Assembly (NCBI GenBank): GCA_034620365.1 | Contig: JAQGEQ010000063.1 | Location: 34,512 to 98,511 of the forward strand | Direction of reading: 5' to 3' | DNA length: 64,000 bases | Origin: Pegea sp. RAD2-039 | Lineage: Eukaryota > Chordata > Thaliacea > Salpida > Salpidae | In this document: positions 23,460 through 35,015 of the stretch, piece after piece | Layout: each line of letters opens with the position of its first letter | Numbering within the stretch: position 1 is the first letter of the stretch | Translations under genes and position numbers: made by a program | Notes under the pieces: model-generated | The model's database searches: none | What the model saw: the letters and a program-made list of their open reading frames with translations, nothing else | Told to the model about the DNA's origin: nothing

Positions 23460-24164
23460 AAATGATGATATTTTATTCAATCATTAAAGTAAAAAGTTAT
23501 TAGTTGAGACTGATTAAGTTTATTTCCATTATTTTATTTGTTAATAGTTTCTTTATTAGTGAGTATTTGATAACTTTATTTATATCTTATATTAATTATA
23601 TTTATTTTAGATCACCAAAAAAATTTTTTTAATTTAAAAAAACTTTTTGAAAATTTGAATTATTATTTAAATTATTTGATGACAATTTCACGAAAATGTC
23701 TTTTTTGGCGTTTTTTATTTTCTGCCGTTTCGCTTCACTACTCGCGGCATAAATAAATTTTAAATTTTCGAACATGCATTTAAATAATCTTAATTTATCT
23801 ATTTTTATTAATTAAGTTTATTTTGCTTTTATTTTTTAAATGTTTTTTAATAATATCAAAGTTTATTTATTTAGTATTTAAAATATATTAAAAGTAACAA
23901 AACGAGTTTTTATAAATTATTTTATTTAATTTAAAGAATTTATAAAAAATGTTTAAAGTTTTCTTTACTTAATTTATTTTTTTTAAATTGTTTTTATTTT
24001 TGTGATTTCCACTTTATTAAATATTTTAAAATTGAATAGAATTAGTTTTCTGTTAGTTGATGTTGTTTTAGAATTAAATAAATCTTTTTATATTTTTTTG
24101 ATTTAAAAAATTATTTTTATGAAATTATAATTTTCATTTATTTTCTATCTTCTCAGATTTATGG

Positions 24165-26573
24165 ATGAAAATGGAATCAATTCAAATGAAATCTCAATTA
24201 AAATTCAATCTTTTAGCTTTAGGATTTGATTTTAAATCTATTTCAAATTCTCAAAATTTTACTTTTGACATTTTAGAAAAACCCAGCAAAAAGATTTTTG
24301 AAATTGTAATTCATTTCATCATTTGCAAAATCAAACCATCTCTAGCTACTAAAAGACTAATACCAAATTGTTCTGATAAAGAAATAGGTGATAGATTTAG
24401 AAAAGCTATTGAAGGAACTCTAACAAATTTAAGAGATGAATTCTCAGATTTTCTAATTCCTAAATTTTCTAAAACACTTCTAAAATCTCCAAAAGGACCG
24501 CCAGTTATTGAACTTTTATTTCAACTTTCTATTTTAGCTCTTTTTCAAAGCTTAGGTGGATATAAAGATTCAAGTATTTTGGTGCCTGTTAAGTTAGATT
24601 CTGACTTGGTAGTTGAACAACTTCATACTTATAAGCTTGCAGCGCTTTCTACTTATAATAATCTGTGTTTTGATATAAAAGAAAATAAAAAAAACCAAAA
24701 TAAAATTAAAAAGTTTCTTGAAGAACAACTTGATAAAAAAAATCAACTTTTGGTGAAGAAATTGAAACTAGAAGAAAGATATGAAAGATCAGTTGAAAGA
24801 AGAGAAGATAAAGTTTTATTGAGTGGAAATGAAATCGAAAAGTTGAAAGAAATTGTTCAGAATTACTGGAATCAAGTTATTGGTGCTGTTGGTTCTACTA
24901 AAAACAAATTTGGAATATTTCAACGAGCTTTAGATGTTTATAAAAGTAAAAGAGTATTAGATGGTGAAAAATTAGTTCCTAAAATTCCTTCAATATTAAA
25001 AGAGAAATTTGAAGTTGAATTATATACAGAAATTGGAGATAAATTCCTTGAAAATGGTTTTGTAGATTTAATCAAGTTACCTTTGTTGTGTAATTATGCT
25101 TTAAAAATGATGAAGAATATTATAGAAGAAACTAATTTTTCTTCTTTATCTTCTAAACCTAATAACTTAGAAGAAGATTTGAAGCAAGGAAGTTATGAAG
25201 TAGATCTTCTTACAAAGATTTTAAAAGATTTAAAAGATCAATTAGAAGATTATGAAGAAAATTCAGAAGCTTTGAAACAGAAACTGGATCATATTTATTC
25301 TGAATCTTATAAACAACTTCAAATGAAATCTATAAATAATTTGAGTAAATCATTTGATCTTTTACTTGTAGATGATCCAATTGATGAAGATGTTGTTAAA
25401 GATGAATATTTTGAAAGTGAATCTTTTAAAGAATCATTAAAAGAGATTGTAGTTGCTCCTGATCAACAAAAATTGTTGGAATATTTAAAAGCATCTGAAA
25501 AAGTAGAAGCTGCTGATACTTTCATGTTCAAGGACTCTGATCTTTCAGAAGATGAATCTGAGCCCTCTAAAACTGATCTCTCTAAAACTGATCTCTCTAA
25601 AACTGATCCTTGTAAAACAGATCTCTCTAAAACTGATCTCTTTAAAACTGATCTCTCTAAAACTGATCCTTGTAAAACTGATTCCTCTAAAACTGATCTC
25701 TCTAAAACTGATCTCTCTAAAACTGATCTCTCTAAAACTGATCTCTCTAAAACTGATCTCTTTAAAACTGATCTCTCTATAACTGATCTCTTTAAAACTG
25801 ATCTCTCTAAAACTGATCTCTCTAAAACTGATCTTTGTAAAACTGATCTTTCAGATGAGGATCTCTCTGATAAAGATCTCTCTAATGAAGATCTCACTGA
25901 TGAGGATCTCTCTGATGAAGATCTAGATGAATTAAAACTTCTAAAAGATGATTTAGAATCTTCATTTAAAGGATGCAGACATCCAGATAATTCATCAGAA
26001 AGATCTTCATCAATCTCTTTAAATGATTTCTCTTCTAAAGATGATCTTTCTTCCTCATCACGTGATAAAGATCGCAAAGACGCGGCTATGAACAAACTAG
26101 CTGATATGATCGTCGAATCGACGTTGAACGATGACGTCACTGATGATAGTTGGTTGCTAGGCGACGTCGAAGGTCTTTATGACGAGGAAGCTTTTAAGAC
26201 TAAGAACAAAATTGAAAGAACTCCGGAGCAGAAATCTTGCTCTTCAAAGATCATGGATCCTTTGATCTTTGAATCATTTGATCAGAAAATTGATCTTCCG
26301 GAGGTTGGGAGCTTATTAGATGATGAAGATTACACTTTTATGGAAGAAGTCTCTTTATCTTCTCCAGAGGAAGTGAACAAAGATGTAGAATCTTGTGAGG
26401 ATGCTCCTTTGATCTTCTTTGACTCCCCTCCAAGCACAAGTCTTGCGTCTGAAGATCAGGATAAAGTATCTTTTGAAAATTGGAAGAAATGTCAAAAAAA
26501 GATTAAATCTAAAAAAGTATCTCGAATTTCGTGGTATAATATTGTACCTGACTCCTGGCATGATAAACAATAA
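24165..26573 (+). CDS. HAUS6: HAUS augmin-like complex subunit 6, copy A (802 aa)
   Basis: Augmin is the eight-subunit complex that recruits gamma-tubulin to spindle microtubules for branching nucleation. Residues 6-110 match the HAUS6 N-terminal domain (LLALGFDFKS, KPSKKIFEIVIHFI, a basic middle, then SPKGPPVIELLFQLS, like SPGGPKFIHLMYHF in human). Residues about 160-400 are charged and helical, probably coiled coil. Residues about 467-565 are tandem LSKTD pentapeptides, then acidic DEDLS repeats and a disordered C-terminus. One uninterrupted exon. A strong acceptor-like tract (tctatcttctcag) lies immediately upstream, then ATTTATGGATGAAAATGG. I chose the in-frame ATG; the slightly earlier ATG is in another frame. 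AATAAA lies about 30 nt after the stop. The gene is duplicated at 39867-42185. Confidence 0.88.
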   Translation: MKMESIQMKSQLKFNLLALGFDFKSISNSQNFTFDILEKPSKKIFEIVIHFIICKIKPSLATKRLIPNCSDKEIGDRFRKAIEGTLTNLRDEFSDFLIPKFSKTLLKSPKGPPVIELLFQLSILALFQSLGGYKDSSILVPVKLDSDLVVEQLHTYKLAALSTYNNLCFDIKENKKNQNKIKKFLEEQLDKKNQLLVKKLKLEERYERSVERREDKVLLSGNEIEKLKEIVQNYWNQVIGAVGSTKNKFGIFQRALDVYKSKRVLDGEKLVPKIPSILKEKFEVELYTEIGDKFLENGFVDLIKLPLLCNYALKMMKNIIEETNFSSLSSKPNNLEEDLKQGSYEVDLLTKILKDLKDQLEDYEENSEALKQKLDHIYSESYKQLQMKSINNLSKSFDLLLVDDPIDEDVVKDEYFESESFKESLKEIVVAPDQQKLLEYLKASEKVEAADTFMFKDSDLSEDESEPSKTDLSKTDLSKTDPCKTDLSKTDLFKTDLSKTDPCKTDSSKTDLSKTDLSKTDLSKTDLSKTDLFKTDLSITDLFKTDLSKTDLSKTDLCKTDLSDEDLSDKDLSNEDLTDEDLSDEDLDELKLLKDDLESSFKGCRHPDNSSERSSSISLNDFSSKDDLSSSSRDKDRKDAAMNKLADMIVESTLNDDVTDDSWLLGDVEGLYDEEAFKTKNKIERTPEQKSCSSKIMDPLIFESFDQKIDLPEVGSLLDDEDYTFMEEVSLSSPEEVNKDVESCEDAPLIFFDSPPSTSLASEDQDKVSFENWKKCQKKIKSKKVSRISWYNIVPDSWHDKQ
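25561..25855. repeat. 15-bp coding minisatellite in HAUS6 copy A (about 19 units)
   Basis: Units of ctctctaaaactgat encode LSKTD, with variants LFKTD, PCKTD and LSITD. The other arm carries about 13 units, which accounts for the length difference of the two proteins (802 and 772 aa). The antisense strand is also open here (repeated ERSVL), a shadow frame. Confidence 0.93.
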
Positions 26574-28030
26574 ATTCATTTAATTTCTACTTTTTCTAAA
26601 TAATAAAAACATTTGAAATTTGTCTTTTAAAATCTTGTTGAAAAGTTTTGTTTGTAACAATTACAAGATATTCTTGAAGTTTTTATTTTTTTAAATTATA
26701 AATTATTTGATAAAAATCAGTTAGAAAATAATTTGAGAATTATTCAACAAATTGAATTTAGTTTTAAACTTTTTTCGATTTTAGAAAGTTTACTAAAGTA
26801 GCAACAAAATTAACATTTTTTAACAAACTGATCAAGTTTGTTTATTACAAATAATTTCAGATAAAAGCCTAATAACCAGAAGTAGATAACGTCTTTACTG
26901 TTGATGCAGAGGCAACAGCAGCATCTGACGGTAAAATTTATTTTCAAAATTTTGTTAGTTACTTCACTTGTAAGATAATTTGTATTTATAAAAATTAAAA
27001 TCTTTAAATAAGAATTATTCACAAATTTTTCATCTCTAAATAAAGAAGTTTTTAAATTTACGAAATTTTTTCACCAGATTCTTGGTGAGTATCATTTTGG
27101 TCATTTTCTGATTGGTTTAAATTACTTCTGGAAACTTTTTAATAATAAACTGATTACCAAAAATACTTTTGAAAATAACATCTTATTTCTGATTTGTAAC
27201 CAAATTGTTTTTAGTTTTAATAAAATAAAAAGTTGTTGATGTTTCAGTTTAATCTATTTTCTACTTGTTCCATTTCATGAATTAATATTTTTAAATAATT
27301 GTTTGAAAGATTTTTCTGAATATCCAATTTACTTTTAGTTATTTATAGAAACCTCTTCTGCGAATAACAAGTCAATTTATTCTCATTTGAAAACACTTTC
27401 TTCATTCAGTTTGTTTGTTCAGTTTTCTATCTCTTATTTTTGATGTTATTAAAACTTTTATAATTTTATTATACTTCCTTATTTTCTTATTACTTCATTT
27501 TTTAAATTTACTTTATCATAAATAGTTTTATTTTATCAAAGTCTTGCAAAAAATTCAAACAAATAAAGTTAATTCATTTATTTTGATCTTCTTATATTTA
27601 TTTCTAATCTTCACATTAAAAAAACTATAAAATTCATTTTGTTCATCACTTCTTCGGCCACCAAATTGTATTATTTCTATCTATCTTACAATCGTGAAGT
27701 ATATATATTTGTAATTTAATATAAATCTTTTGTGACAAGTTTGATTATTAAATCCAACTTTACAAAAAACCTAAATTTATGATTCTAAATTCATTCTAAA
27801 TAGAAATTGTAAAAATCCAATTTAGTTTTATGAAACTTTTAGTAAAAATGAAATTGTTGAACTTTCACTTTGAAACTGATTTTTCTAAAGTTTTTAAAAA
27901 TGTTGTTATTTCTAAACTTTTATTAATTTGTTAACTAAAACCAACAATTAATTTCAATTTTAAAAATCTTTAAATCTTAAAAAACAATTTTATTGAAAGA
28001 AAACCAACAGAATTAGGAAATGAAATCGAG
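26574..28030. other. Convergent intergenic stretch between HAUS6-A and NDC80
   Basis: AT-rich. To about 27356 it is still inverted-repeat arm (3' flank of HAUS6), and beyond that single-copy spacer. I see no supported gene. The short frame at 26810-27022 has the composition of random AT-rich DNA and is not preserved as an equal frame in the other arm. Confidence 0.5.
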
Positions 28031-31000
28031 TCAAGAGGTTTCATCTTTTTTTACATTACTGACGATATAATCTAAAAGTTCTTTTTCTTCATCATTTAAT
28101 TTACAAGCTTCTTGTGTTTTCTTCACCATCTCTTTAAGTTGTTTTTCAGTTCCTTCTAAATCTATCAAATCCATTTCTTTCTGTTTCTTCTCATTTTCTT
28201 TAATTGAATTCTTTAAAAACAATGAAATTTAAAACTCGAAATTAAAAACTTCTACTTCAACCTCCAGTTGCTGAGTTTCTTGAGCAATTTTTTCAGAAAA
28301 TCTCAATTTTTCCTTTTCTATCAGCTTCATCTTTTCATCTGCAATCTTTTGATGAGAGATCAACATCTCTTCCATCTCTTTCTTGTTTTCATCAGCAATT
28401 ATTTCCACCCTGAGATTTCCTTTATATAAAACAATTGAGTTTTTTGTTTCAGAAACAAACTCTGTTTTTAATTCTTTCAATTCAAGCTCTGCCGCATCAA
28501 TTTTGATCTTTCCATCTTCCAAACATCTTTCAACCTCTTTCTCTTTCATCTTTATCTTTCGCGTCATTTCTTTAGTTTCTTGATTAGCTAATTCTAATTT
28601 CTAACAAGCAACAATTACAATTTCATCAAATCATCATCACAACTCACTTTCTTTTCTTCTTCATTTTTAACCATCAATTCTTTCTTCAATTCTTCTTTCT
28701 GTCTAATCGCGATTTGATCTTCTATGACCTTTGAACTCGACTAAAAGCACTAATGAGTAATCTAATAACTAATAAAAGAAACAAACCTCGTGTAGTTGCT
28801 CGTGTTTCTTTGTAATCTCTTGTAATACTTCATCAGATTTTCGAATATAAAATAAATTTGCTTCATCCACTAACGACTGTAGAAATTATTTTTAAAACAT
28901 TTTATTTTGAAATAGAAAACTTGCCATGAATTTTGTGACAGTTTTTAAGTTGGTTTTAACATCTGCTTCTATTTTAACTAAATAATCCTGAATTTTATGA
29001 TTTTCTAGATTAAAATCAATCGCAATTAACTTGTCGAAGAATTCTTCTATCTTTTTATTGAGGTCAACATGATATCCTTTTATCTAAAAAAATATATTCA
29101 GTAAAAATGAGAAGTTGAAAAGTTGAAGATACCATTTCTTGAAGCTTCTGATTTTTTGAATTATATCGATAATTCTCCTCAACAACACTCCCAATTTCTT
29201 TTTTTACTTCTTCTATTTTCTCAGCTAATTCCTTCACTTCTTTAGACATTCTTTTGACATCATCAGAATTATATTTCTACAAATTTTATTCTGTGATTTT
29301 ATTTTTCGAATATTTATCTTACTTGAAATGAAACTGTGGATTTTATCGACTGTAATCTCTTTTCTTCAGATTTGATTTCCGTTTTCAATTCATTTAAATG
29401 CTTCCGACGTTCAGACATCATATTCTGACAATACCAAAATACTCAATTTAGAAAATAAACATCACAAATGGATTCTACCTCCTTTTTCGACAAATATTCC
29501 TTCATATCAAGAATATATTTGTCCATCTCTTCAATATTTTCATTCATCTCTTTTCTGGATTTAATTGAATGTTCGATTTTTTTCTGAGATTAAATTAGTT
29601 TGAAGAGCTTTTTATTGTTACCAGATAATAAACTGACTTTTTCTTTAACAAGTTCTTCATGTTCCTTCTTAACTTCTTTTAAACGATTTGATGAATCTGC
29701 AGCCTCATCAATCAAATCTTTATTTTGCTCATCTGGAATAGAAATAATTTGTTTTATCAGTTTTTGAGAGAGTTTTTTAGATTTGTAAATAAATAAAAAG
29801 TTATTAGCTTGATAATAAAGTAAATATAAAATTATATTTATTTAAAAAGTCACAAAACTAAACCCAAAAGTCAATAAATTTAAAATTTAAATAAAGTTTG
29901 GAATAATATAAAGACATTTTTAAAACTAATAAACAAATATTAGTTAGAAAATAGAATAATTTATGTAAAGAACATTTTAAAACTGTTGAAACTTATTATA
30001 TTTTAAAGTTTTATGAATAATTCTGTTTAATAAATCATTATTTACTGATAATTTTCTCAGCTTTTGCAAGTGCTTCATCATAAGGGCCATCGTTTCCTTT
30101 CATATACTCCATATAACATTCTTTTAGATATAAATGTTTAGTCTGAAAAACAGTTGTAAGAAAAAAATGGAATAATAATAAAGAACTTACTTCTAAACAA
30201 GAGTCCTTTTCTGATAGTTTAAAAAGGCAGTCTGGGTTGGTTACAAAGTTTAAATTTATCTGGAAAAAGAAACAATTTCAAATTTTCATAAAATATAAAT
30301 TAGATTTGAATTTACTTTAATCAGTTTCATCAACCAATCTAGTACACCAAGTGCATGTGGCCAAGAACTCAAAGTTCCAACGTTATGAAGATGACTTTTA
30401 GTAATCATGAAAGGATATCTACAAAATAATCATTTAAACCAAACATTAAAACATTTTTCAAGTCATACCCATAACAGTTTAGGAAATTCAACATACACTC
30501 TTCAGGCTTTCCAATAATTTTGAATTCATTGTCAATAAAATTCGCCAAAAAAGTGAAAATGTTGATAAACAATCTATTAGTTGGTGGGTTCATTGTTTGA
30601 GGTGAAAATGTATGTTGGCTGACATTATTGAAACCTTGTTCTATCAAAAACTGAAAAATATTATTTTAAATAATTCAAAATTTAGTGGTTTAAGTGATGC
30701 TTACATGGAATAATTTATTTATTGACTTTTTCATCATACTTTTATTTTCAAGTTGTCTAGGATCCTTCTTTTTTATACCTACAGAAGATAATCGATCTGC
30801 TGGAGTGGCACAAGTTGATTTTCGTGGAAATCCTACAATTTAAAAGATCAAAAATATGAAAAAGATGATTAAAAGACTGACTTCCATAAGTTGAAAGCCT
30901 TGAAGTAGATGGAGTCGCTGAAGAAAGTCCTAAAATGAATTAATTTAAAAAACTTTTTTCAAAACTTTTAATTCAACAAACTTTGAGCAAAATTTGGTCC

Positions 31001-31099
31001 AGGAGTCACAAAGCTCTTTTTTGAACTTGAGGGTTGAGGAATATTTGATTTTCTTTTATTAGTTATCAAACTTTTCCTATTAACATTTGAAGATTCCAT
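28031..31099 (-). CDS. NDC80: NDC80/HEC1 kinetochore protein homologue
   Basis: NDC80 is the outer-kinetochore subunit that binds microtubules through an N-terminal calponin-homology domain. The gene is split into many small exons on the minus strand. The first (31099 downward) is a basic tail (MESSNVNRKSL, KRKSNIPQPSSSKKS). Next comes KKKDPRQLENKSM and the CH domain: FLIEQGFNNVSQ, NIFTFLANFI, CYGYPFMITKSHLHNVG, SWPHALGVLDWLMKLIK (human: [22 protein letters not shown]). The remaining exons from about 30060 to 28031 encode lysine/glutamate-rich coiled coil, ending NVKKDETS. An acceptor (atttttcag) lies about 34 nt before the ATG. Domain order and residues make the family clear; exon limits in the coiled coil are less certain. 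It lies between the two HAUS6 copies. Confidence 0.88.
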
Positions 31100-33255
31100 A
31101 ATATCCACAAAAAATTTATACAAAACCTGAAAAATAATTTATTTACTTTTTTAATATTATTGCTATAAGTATATTTATACAAATTTAAGATTTTTAATTT
31201 TATTAAACATAAAAATATTGATGCAAAACTACTTTTTATAAAAATAAATAAATATTATTTAAAATTTTTATAGCAGAATACTAATAAAAAATTAAAATAA
31301 TTTAATTTTATTTAAAATAAAATATAAAAAAATTAGAAAGAAAATTTATAGCAAATTTATTGAACAGTTTTAATTCAATATTTACAGGAAAAAAAAATAA
31401 AATTTAGAAACATAAAATAGAAGAAAAACACTTTCAGAAAATGTAAAATATTCAACCAACTCATATCCTAGTTTATTTATTGATATATAGACATCATAAA
31501 AATACTAAATTTGAAATAATAAAATTCACAGAAAAAAAAAAATACTAAAGTGAATATTTAAATGAAAGCAAACAATATAAAGTAAAAATTATTAAATGCT
31601 AGAAGACAACTTTTATTATAAAAAGTACCGCGAAAGTAATCAAAAATATTTTTGTTTTAAAAAGAAAACTTTTTGTTTAAAAGCCATTTTTACTCATTTT
31701 TACTGTGATTGATTTCTAAATAATATAATGATTTTACATTTAAATAAGCTGAAAAGTATTAATATTCTTGAAGTTTTAAAAATAAATAAATGTTTTGATC
31801 AATTGGTTGTTCAGTTCTTGGCAGTTTTATTACTTTTGCAAGAATATAGTTGATGCATTAGAACAAAAATTACTTAAAATAAAGATTTTTACGGCAGTAG
31901 GTATTTTCTTTTATTTTATGATGTTTAGCTATAAAAAATCTATGTATGACCTACTCTAAAATTATTTTTATTATTTTATTCATTTATTATTTCAGTCAAA
32001 TAAATTCATGAGTTTTAAGTTATACATAGACAATATACGATCATTTTTAATAAGTTTCTTCTGGCCGTTTTATAAAAAAAATTTTCAGTTGCTATAAAAT
32101 ACTGGAAAAAAAATAAAGAATAAAACTTTTTTAAATTAATGTTTGCAAGGTATTTTGAAATACTAACTATACGAGGCCTAGACATTTTTTTCTCCAAATT
32201 AAATTGATTTATCATTGTTTAAAAAATGATCAAAAATTAAAAAAAATTAAGATCACAAAATAATTGATAAAAATCTCAAATCTTTTCTTTAGATGCTAGA
32301 CAAAAAAACACCGGTAAATGTAAACATTAATATAAAATTTGTTTGCAAATATATCAGTGATTAGTTGTTAGCTTTTGTTTAGACTATTTACTTATTGGTA
32401 AATATACAAAAAGATTATAATTATTTTGGACATCTGTAAAACAATTAACTAATTGAATAAACTACTAATATCTATTCTTTTGAAAATAAGTTCTGATACA
32501 AAAAAGAAAAGGTAATTTATAAAAAAACCAAATTGTGATGGTTTGTCGCAAAATTATACACCTTGCAAAGGTTTAGGGGTTTCAGTTTCGAAATGTTGTT
32601 TATGTTTTTAGGAAAATCAGTTTGTTGATTCCAATATATTTTATTGTTTCTATTTTTTGTGTTATTTCAGAAAATGATTTTTTATTACTTTATTTAAAAT
32701 ATTTGTTAAATCTATTTGTTATTTATTTTTATTAAATGAAACTTTTTTTTCTTTTTTATTTGTCAAGTTTTAACTATTTAAATTTTTGTTTATAGCTAAA
32801 ATAGGTTTATTATTGTTTTTTTATCTAGACTTTTAATTAAAAACAGAAATGCTTTTATTTTTTGTTAAATATTTTTATTGTTAATTTGATATTTTAGTGT
32901 TTTAGTATAAGATTTATTTTTTTATTAATTTTCTGTTGTGTTTTTTTGGTGACTTGACATTAAAATAAAATTTTATTTTAATTAATATCTTGGTAATTTT
33001 TTATGATAATTTTTATATTTATTTAAAGTATAAAAATTATACTAATATCAAGTTAGGAATAATTTTATTTTTTTAGTAATTTAACAAAATTATATTTTTT
33101 TTATAATTTTTATATAAGAAATCATGTTTTTGAATATAATAGATAATTATCTTAAATATTTTTTTATATAATATCAAAGTTACAAAATTTTATTTCCTCA
33201 TAATTTAAACTAAACATTTTCAGTTAAATAGAACAATTTTTTATGAATAAAAATC
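31100..33255. other. Divergent intergenic stretch between NDC80 and PICK1
   Basis: Very AT-rich, with no supported gene. It should contain the promoters of NDC80 (leftward) and PICK1 (rightward), but I see no specific element. An acceptor-like aaacattttcag near 33224 precedes the PICK1 ATG. Confidence 0.5.
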
Positions 33256-34425
33256 ATGTTTGAGGCGGATGAATATGTGATGGAAGAGGATAAGTTAGGA
33301 ATGACAACTTTATCAGGAACAGTTACCTTAAAAAAAGATGAAAAAAACTTAGTTGGTATCAGTATAGGTGGTGGTTCACCAAGATGTCCATGTTTATATA
33401 TTGTTCAAGTCTTTGATAACACACCAGCAGCTGTTAACGGTCAACTTGCTTCTGGAGATGAAATTGTTTCTATTAATAATAAATCAGTTAAAGGATTAAC
33501 TAAAAGTCAACTTGCAAAAATGATACAAAGTAGTAAAGTTGAAGTGAAAATTAATTACAATAAGCTTCATGCTGACCCAAAACAAGGTAAAACTTTAGAT
33601 ATTGTTTTAAAAAAGATCAAGCATCGGTTAGTCGAGCAAATGGATTCTGGAACAGCTGATGCCTTGGGCTTGAGTCGCGCGATTCTGTGTAATGATGTAC
33701 TTGTCAAACGATTACAAGACATGGAACGAACTGGGCAGGTTTATAGAGGTCTTATGCAGCATGTTAAGAAGATTTTAAAGTCTTATTTTGGTTTGTGTAA
33801 AGTTCATAGGGAATTTGGTGATGTATTTTCAGTTATTGGTATCCGTGAACCACATGAAAATGCCAGCGGGGCTTTTTTAAAGTTTAGTGAATCTCATAGA
33901 GACTTTGAAAAAGCTGGATTTAAACTTCTAAAGACTCTTAAACCGATGCTTAGTGATCTTAACACATATCTCAATAAAGCAATCCCAGATACGAAGTTAA
34001 CAATCCGAAAATATGCTGATGTCAAATTTGAATATCTTTCCTACTGTCTTAAAGTAAAAGAGTTAGATGATGAAGAATATAGTTACGCTGCTCTTCAAGA
34101 ACCTTTATATCGAGTTGAAACTGGTAATTATGAATACAGATTAATTTTAAGATGCCGCCAGCAAGCAAGATCACAATTTGCTAAATTGAGAAAAGACGTT
34201 ATGGAAAAATTAGAGCTTTTAGACAACAAACATGTTCAAGACATTGTCTTCCAACTACAACGTTTTGTGTCGGCTGTTTCTGATTATCATAATGATTGTC
34301 ATAAAAGTATTAGTACAAGTGATGTGTTCCCGATTGAAGTTGATCTTTCAAGCTCTACTTTTGAATATGAAAAGAAAGATCGATTTGATGACCCTGAATT
34401 TGTTGAAAATAATGAAAATTATTGA
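33256..34425 (+). CDS. PICK1: PICK1 homologue (PDZ-BAR protein, 389 aa)
   Basis: PICK1 binds C-termini of receptors and kinases through its PDZ domain and curved membranes through its BAR (arfaptin-type) domain, acting in vesicle traffic. Residues about 20-105 are the PDZ domain with the carboxylate-binding loop LVGISIGGG and CPCLYIVQVFDNTPAA. Residues about 140-355 are the BAR domain (GTADALGLSRAILCND, FGDVFSVIGIREP, TYLNKAIPDTKLTI, VKFEYLSYCLKVKELDDEEY, GNYEYRLILRCRQ). All of these closely match vertebrate PICK1. The protein stops at ENNENY, without the long acidic tail of mammalian PICK1 (415 aa in human). One exon. A short upstream frame (ATG at 33243) overlaps the start and could damp translation. 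Confidence 0.97.
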   Translation: MFEADEYVMEEDKLGMTTLSGTVTLKKDEKNLVGISIGGGSPRCPCLYIVQVFDNTPAAVNGQLASGDEIVSINNKSVKGLTKSQLAKMIQSSKVEVKINYNKLHADPKQGKTLDIVLKKIKHRLVEQMDSGTADALGLSRAILCNDVLVKRLQDMERTGQVYRGLMQHVKKILKSYFGLCKVHREFGDVFSVIGIREPHENASGAFLKFSESHRDFEKAGFKLLKTLKPMLSDLNTYLNKAIPDTKLTIRKYADVKFEYLSYCLKVKELDDEEYSYAALQEPLYRVETGNYEYRLILRCRQQARSQFAKLRKDVMEKLELLDNKHVQDIVFQLQRFVSAVSDYHNDCHKSISTSDVFPIEVDLSSSTFEYEKKDRFDDPEFVENNENY

Positions 34426-35015
34426 TGTCTTTTGGAGCTTGTTTGGATGTTATACAGAACTATTTGTTTAAATGTTAGCTTCTTTTTTATCTTTTATTTT
34501 TAAATTGAAATAATTTAATATTTTATAATTTTCATCTAATATATTTACTGGTAAGTTATCTGATTTTAACTTTTATGAAATTGTTATTTGGATTTTATTC
34601 ACTTTATCATTGGAAAATATTTCATGATTTACAATTTATTCAGTTTATTTTCAGTTTATTCATTTATTTTATTACTTGTTTGTTTCTAAAATTATAATTT
34701 TTAATCAGAAATTTTATTTCTAAATCTGCATGTACTTTATATTTTTATTAGCTTATTCCATTATTCAGACTGTTTATTGTACTTTGGATGTTATATATAT
34801 TGTACTAGTTGTTGAAATTATTTTGCACATATTTAGTTGTCATTAAATAGTGTTAATATTTATAAATGTTTATTAATTAACCAATCATTAAATTAATTTT
34901 TATCAACAATTCTGCAATAACTTAAAAATTATTTATATTGGTGTAAATCATAATATAAATTATTCCAAATGTTGTATTTAGAATATCAATAAGTTTCAAC
35001 AGAAACTTGTAAAAT
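34426..35015. other. Intergenic stretch between PICK1 and TBCK
   Basis: 590 bp of AT-rich DNA between two genes on the same strand. Nothing recognised beyond an acceptor-like gtttcaacag at about 34995-35004, 11-12 nt before the TBCK ATG. The close same-strand spacing would also fit polycistronic transcription resolved by trans-splicing; no direct evidence. Confidence 0.45.

Larger units (their letters stand above)
20806..27356 (+). repeat. Large inverted repeat, left arm (about 6.55 kb)
   Basis: Reverse complement of 38862-45427 with high identity over nearly the full length, including the intact HAUS6 gene and about 3.3 kb of non-coding DNA upstream of it. Outer edge: similarity starts in the run taaatttacaaaata near 20806 and ends opposite 45427. 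Inner edge: shared sequence stops after ttatttatagaaacct near 27356, opposite 38862. The arm has a short retrotransposon-tail insertion (23356-23459) absent from the other arm, and lacks two segments present there. Confidence 0.93.

Noticed and set aside
25463-26140. 225-codon antisense frame over HAUS6 (ERSVL repeats), and its counterpart at 40300-40887
   Set aside because: Mirror of the LSKTD-coding minisatellite; a 15-bp repeat free of stops on one strand is often open on the other. The sense strand carries the conserved augmin protein.
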